This document shows positions 7,882-8,069 of a stretch of 8,069 bases of DNA, in pieces. Under the pieces are notes generated by a model, which was given only the letters and a program-made list of their open reading frames with translations, had not been told where the DNA came from and made no database searches. The DNA is from Tannerellaceae bacterium (GTDB taxonomy: Bacteria > Bacteroidota > Bacteroidia > Bacteroidales > Tannerellaceae). Made by a program: the position numbers and the translations under genes. The DNA lies in assembly GCA_031276545.1 (NCBI GenBank), contig JAISMW010000030.1:1-8069 (forward strand), given 5' to 3'. The stretch's first letter is position 1, and each line of letters starts with the position of its first letter.

Positions 7882-8069
7882 ATAAATAAGGGCAGTTCCC
7901 TTTTTTCCAAAGCGAGCGATTATAGAACAAGGTTATTAACAAACATATCAGGCTTAATAGATGAAAAATCATTTGTCAGCCGTTCCAAAGACGGCTCGGA
8001 GGGGCAATTCACAAGAGAACGCAAACTTCCTTTCAAATCGCTGATTGTAATGTTGTTAAGAGGAATAAA
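7882..8069 (+). CDS. Probable IS4-family transposase, 5' part, start unclear
   Basis: The frame is open from the TGA at 7837 to the window end and reads ...LLTNISGLIDEKSF, SRSKDGSEGQ, then FTRERKLPFKSLIVMLLRGI. The FTR-RKLPF block followed by a hydrophobic helix is the N-terminal pattern of IS4-type DDE transposases; the catalytic domain lies beyond the window. No ATG, GTG or TTG occurs in this frame before 8050. The codon at 7882 is ATA, followed by AATAAGGGC, which would read MNKGSSLFSKA if it were ATG. It may be a non-standard start, a start lost by mutation, or the result of an upstream frameshift, and the promoter would put the RNA start almost on this codon. The family assignment rests on a short stretch. 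Confidence 0.55.
   Translation, partial: MNKGSSLFSKASDYRTRLLTNISGLIDEKSFVSRSKDGSEGQFTRERKLPFKSLIVMLLRGI

Overview
The window looks like chromosomal DNA from a member of the order Bacteroidales, most likely Bacteroides or a close relative. Three kinds of evidence point there. The gene starts carry the Bacteroidota promoter box TAnnTTTG rather than sigma-70 boxes. The proteins (prs, a patatin-like lipase, a GH13 amylase, a Na+/H+ pyrophosphatase) have a Bacteroides-like sequence character. Insertion-sequence transposase fragments sit at both ends. The species cannot be named from sequence alone.

Layout: 1-472 holds the 3' part of an IS5-family transposase, broken by two apparent one-base losses in A-runs. 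473-1426 has no convincing gene. Its main feature is a 16-copy, 21-bp tandem repeat (763-1098), and the same 12-mer lies at the IS end and near 1322. A perfect 40-bp palindrome at 1427-1466 is the probable terminator for prs. On the minus strand, prs (1577-2521, PRPP synthase) lies downstream of an 840-codon frame (2626-5148) that joins a patatin-like phospholipase to a GH13 alpha-amylase-type enzyme without a stop. A 129-bp divergent promoter region separates this from hppA (5278-7485, plus strand), a K+-dependent membrane pyrophosphatase whose residues fit the Na+,H+-cotransporting class. hppA ends at a clear terminator (7514-7541). A non-coding stretch follows, then a promoter-like site and the 5' part of a probable IS4-family transposase that runs off the window.

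Functionally the core is housekeeping. Reactions that consume PRPP release pyrophosphate, and HppA hydrolyses pyrophosphate to energise the membrane, so prs and hppA touch the same currency. The amylase module would release sugars from an intracellular alpha-glucan. No obvious metabolic link joins the lipase and amylase halves. The fusion and the tandem repeat are the two most unusual things here. I see no phage, CRISPR, tRNA or rRNA gene, and no clear candidate for a wholly new multi-gene system.
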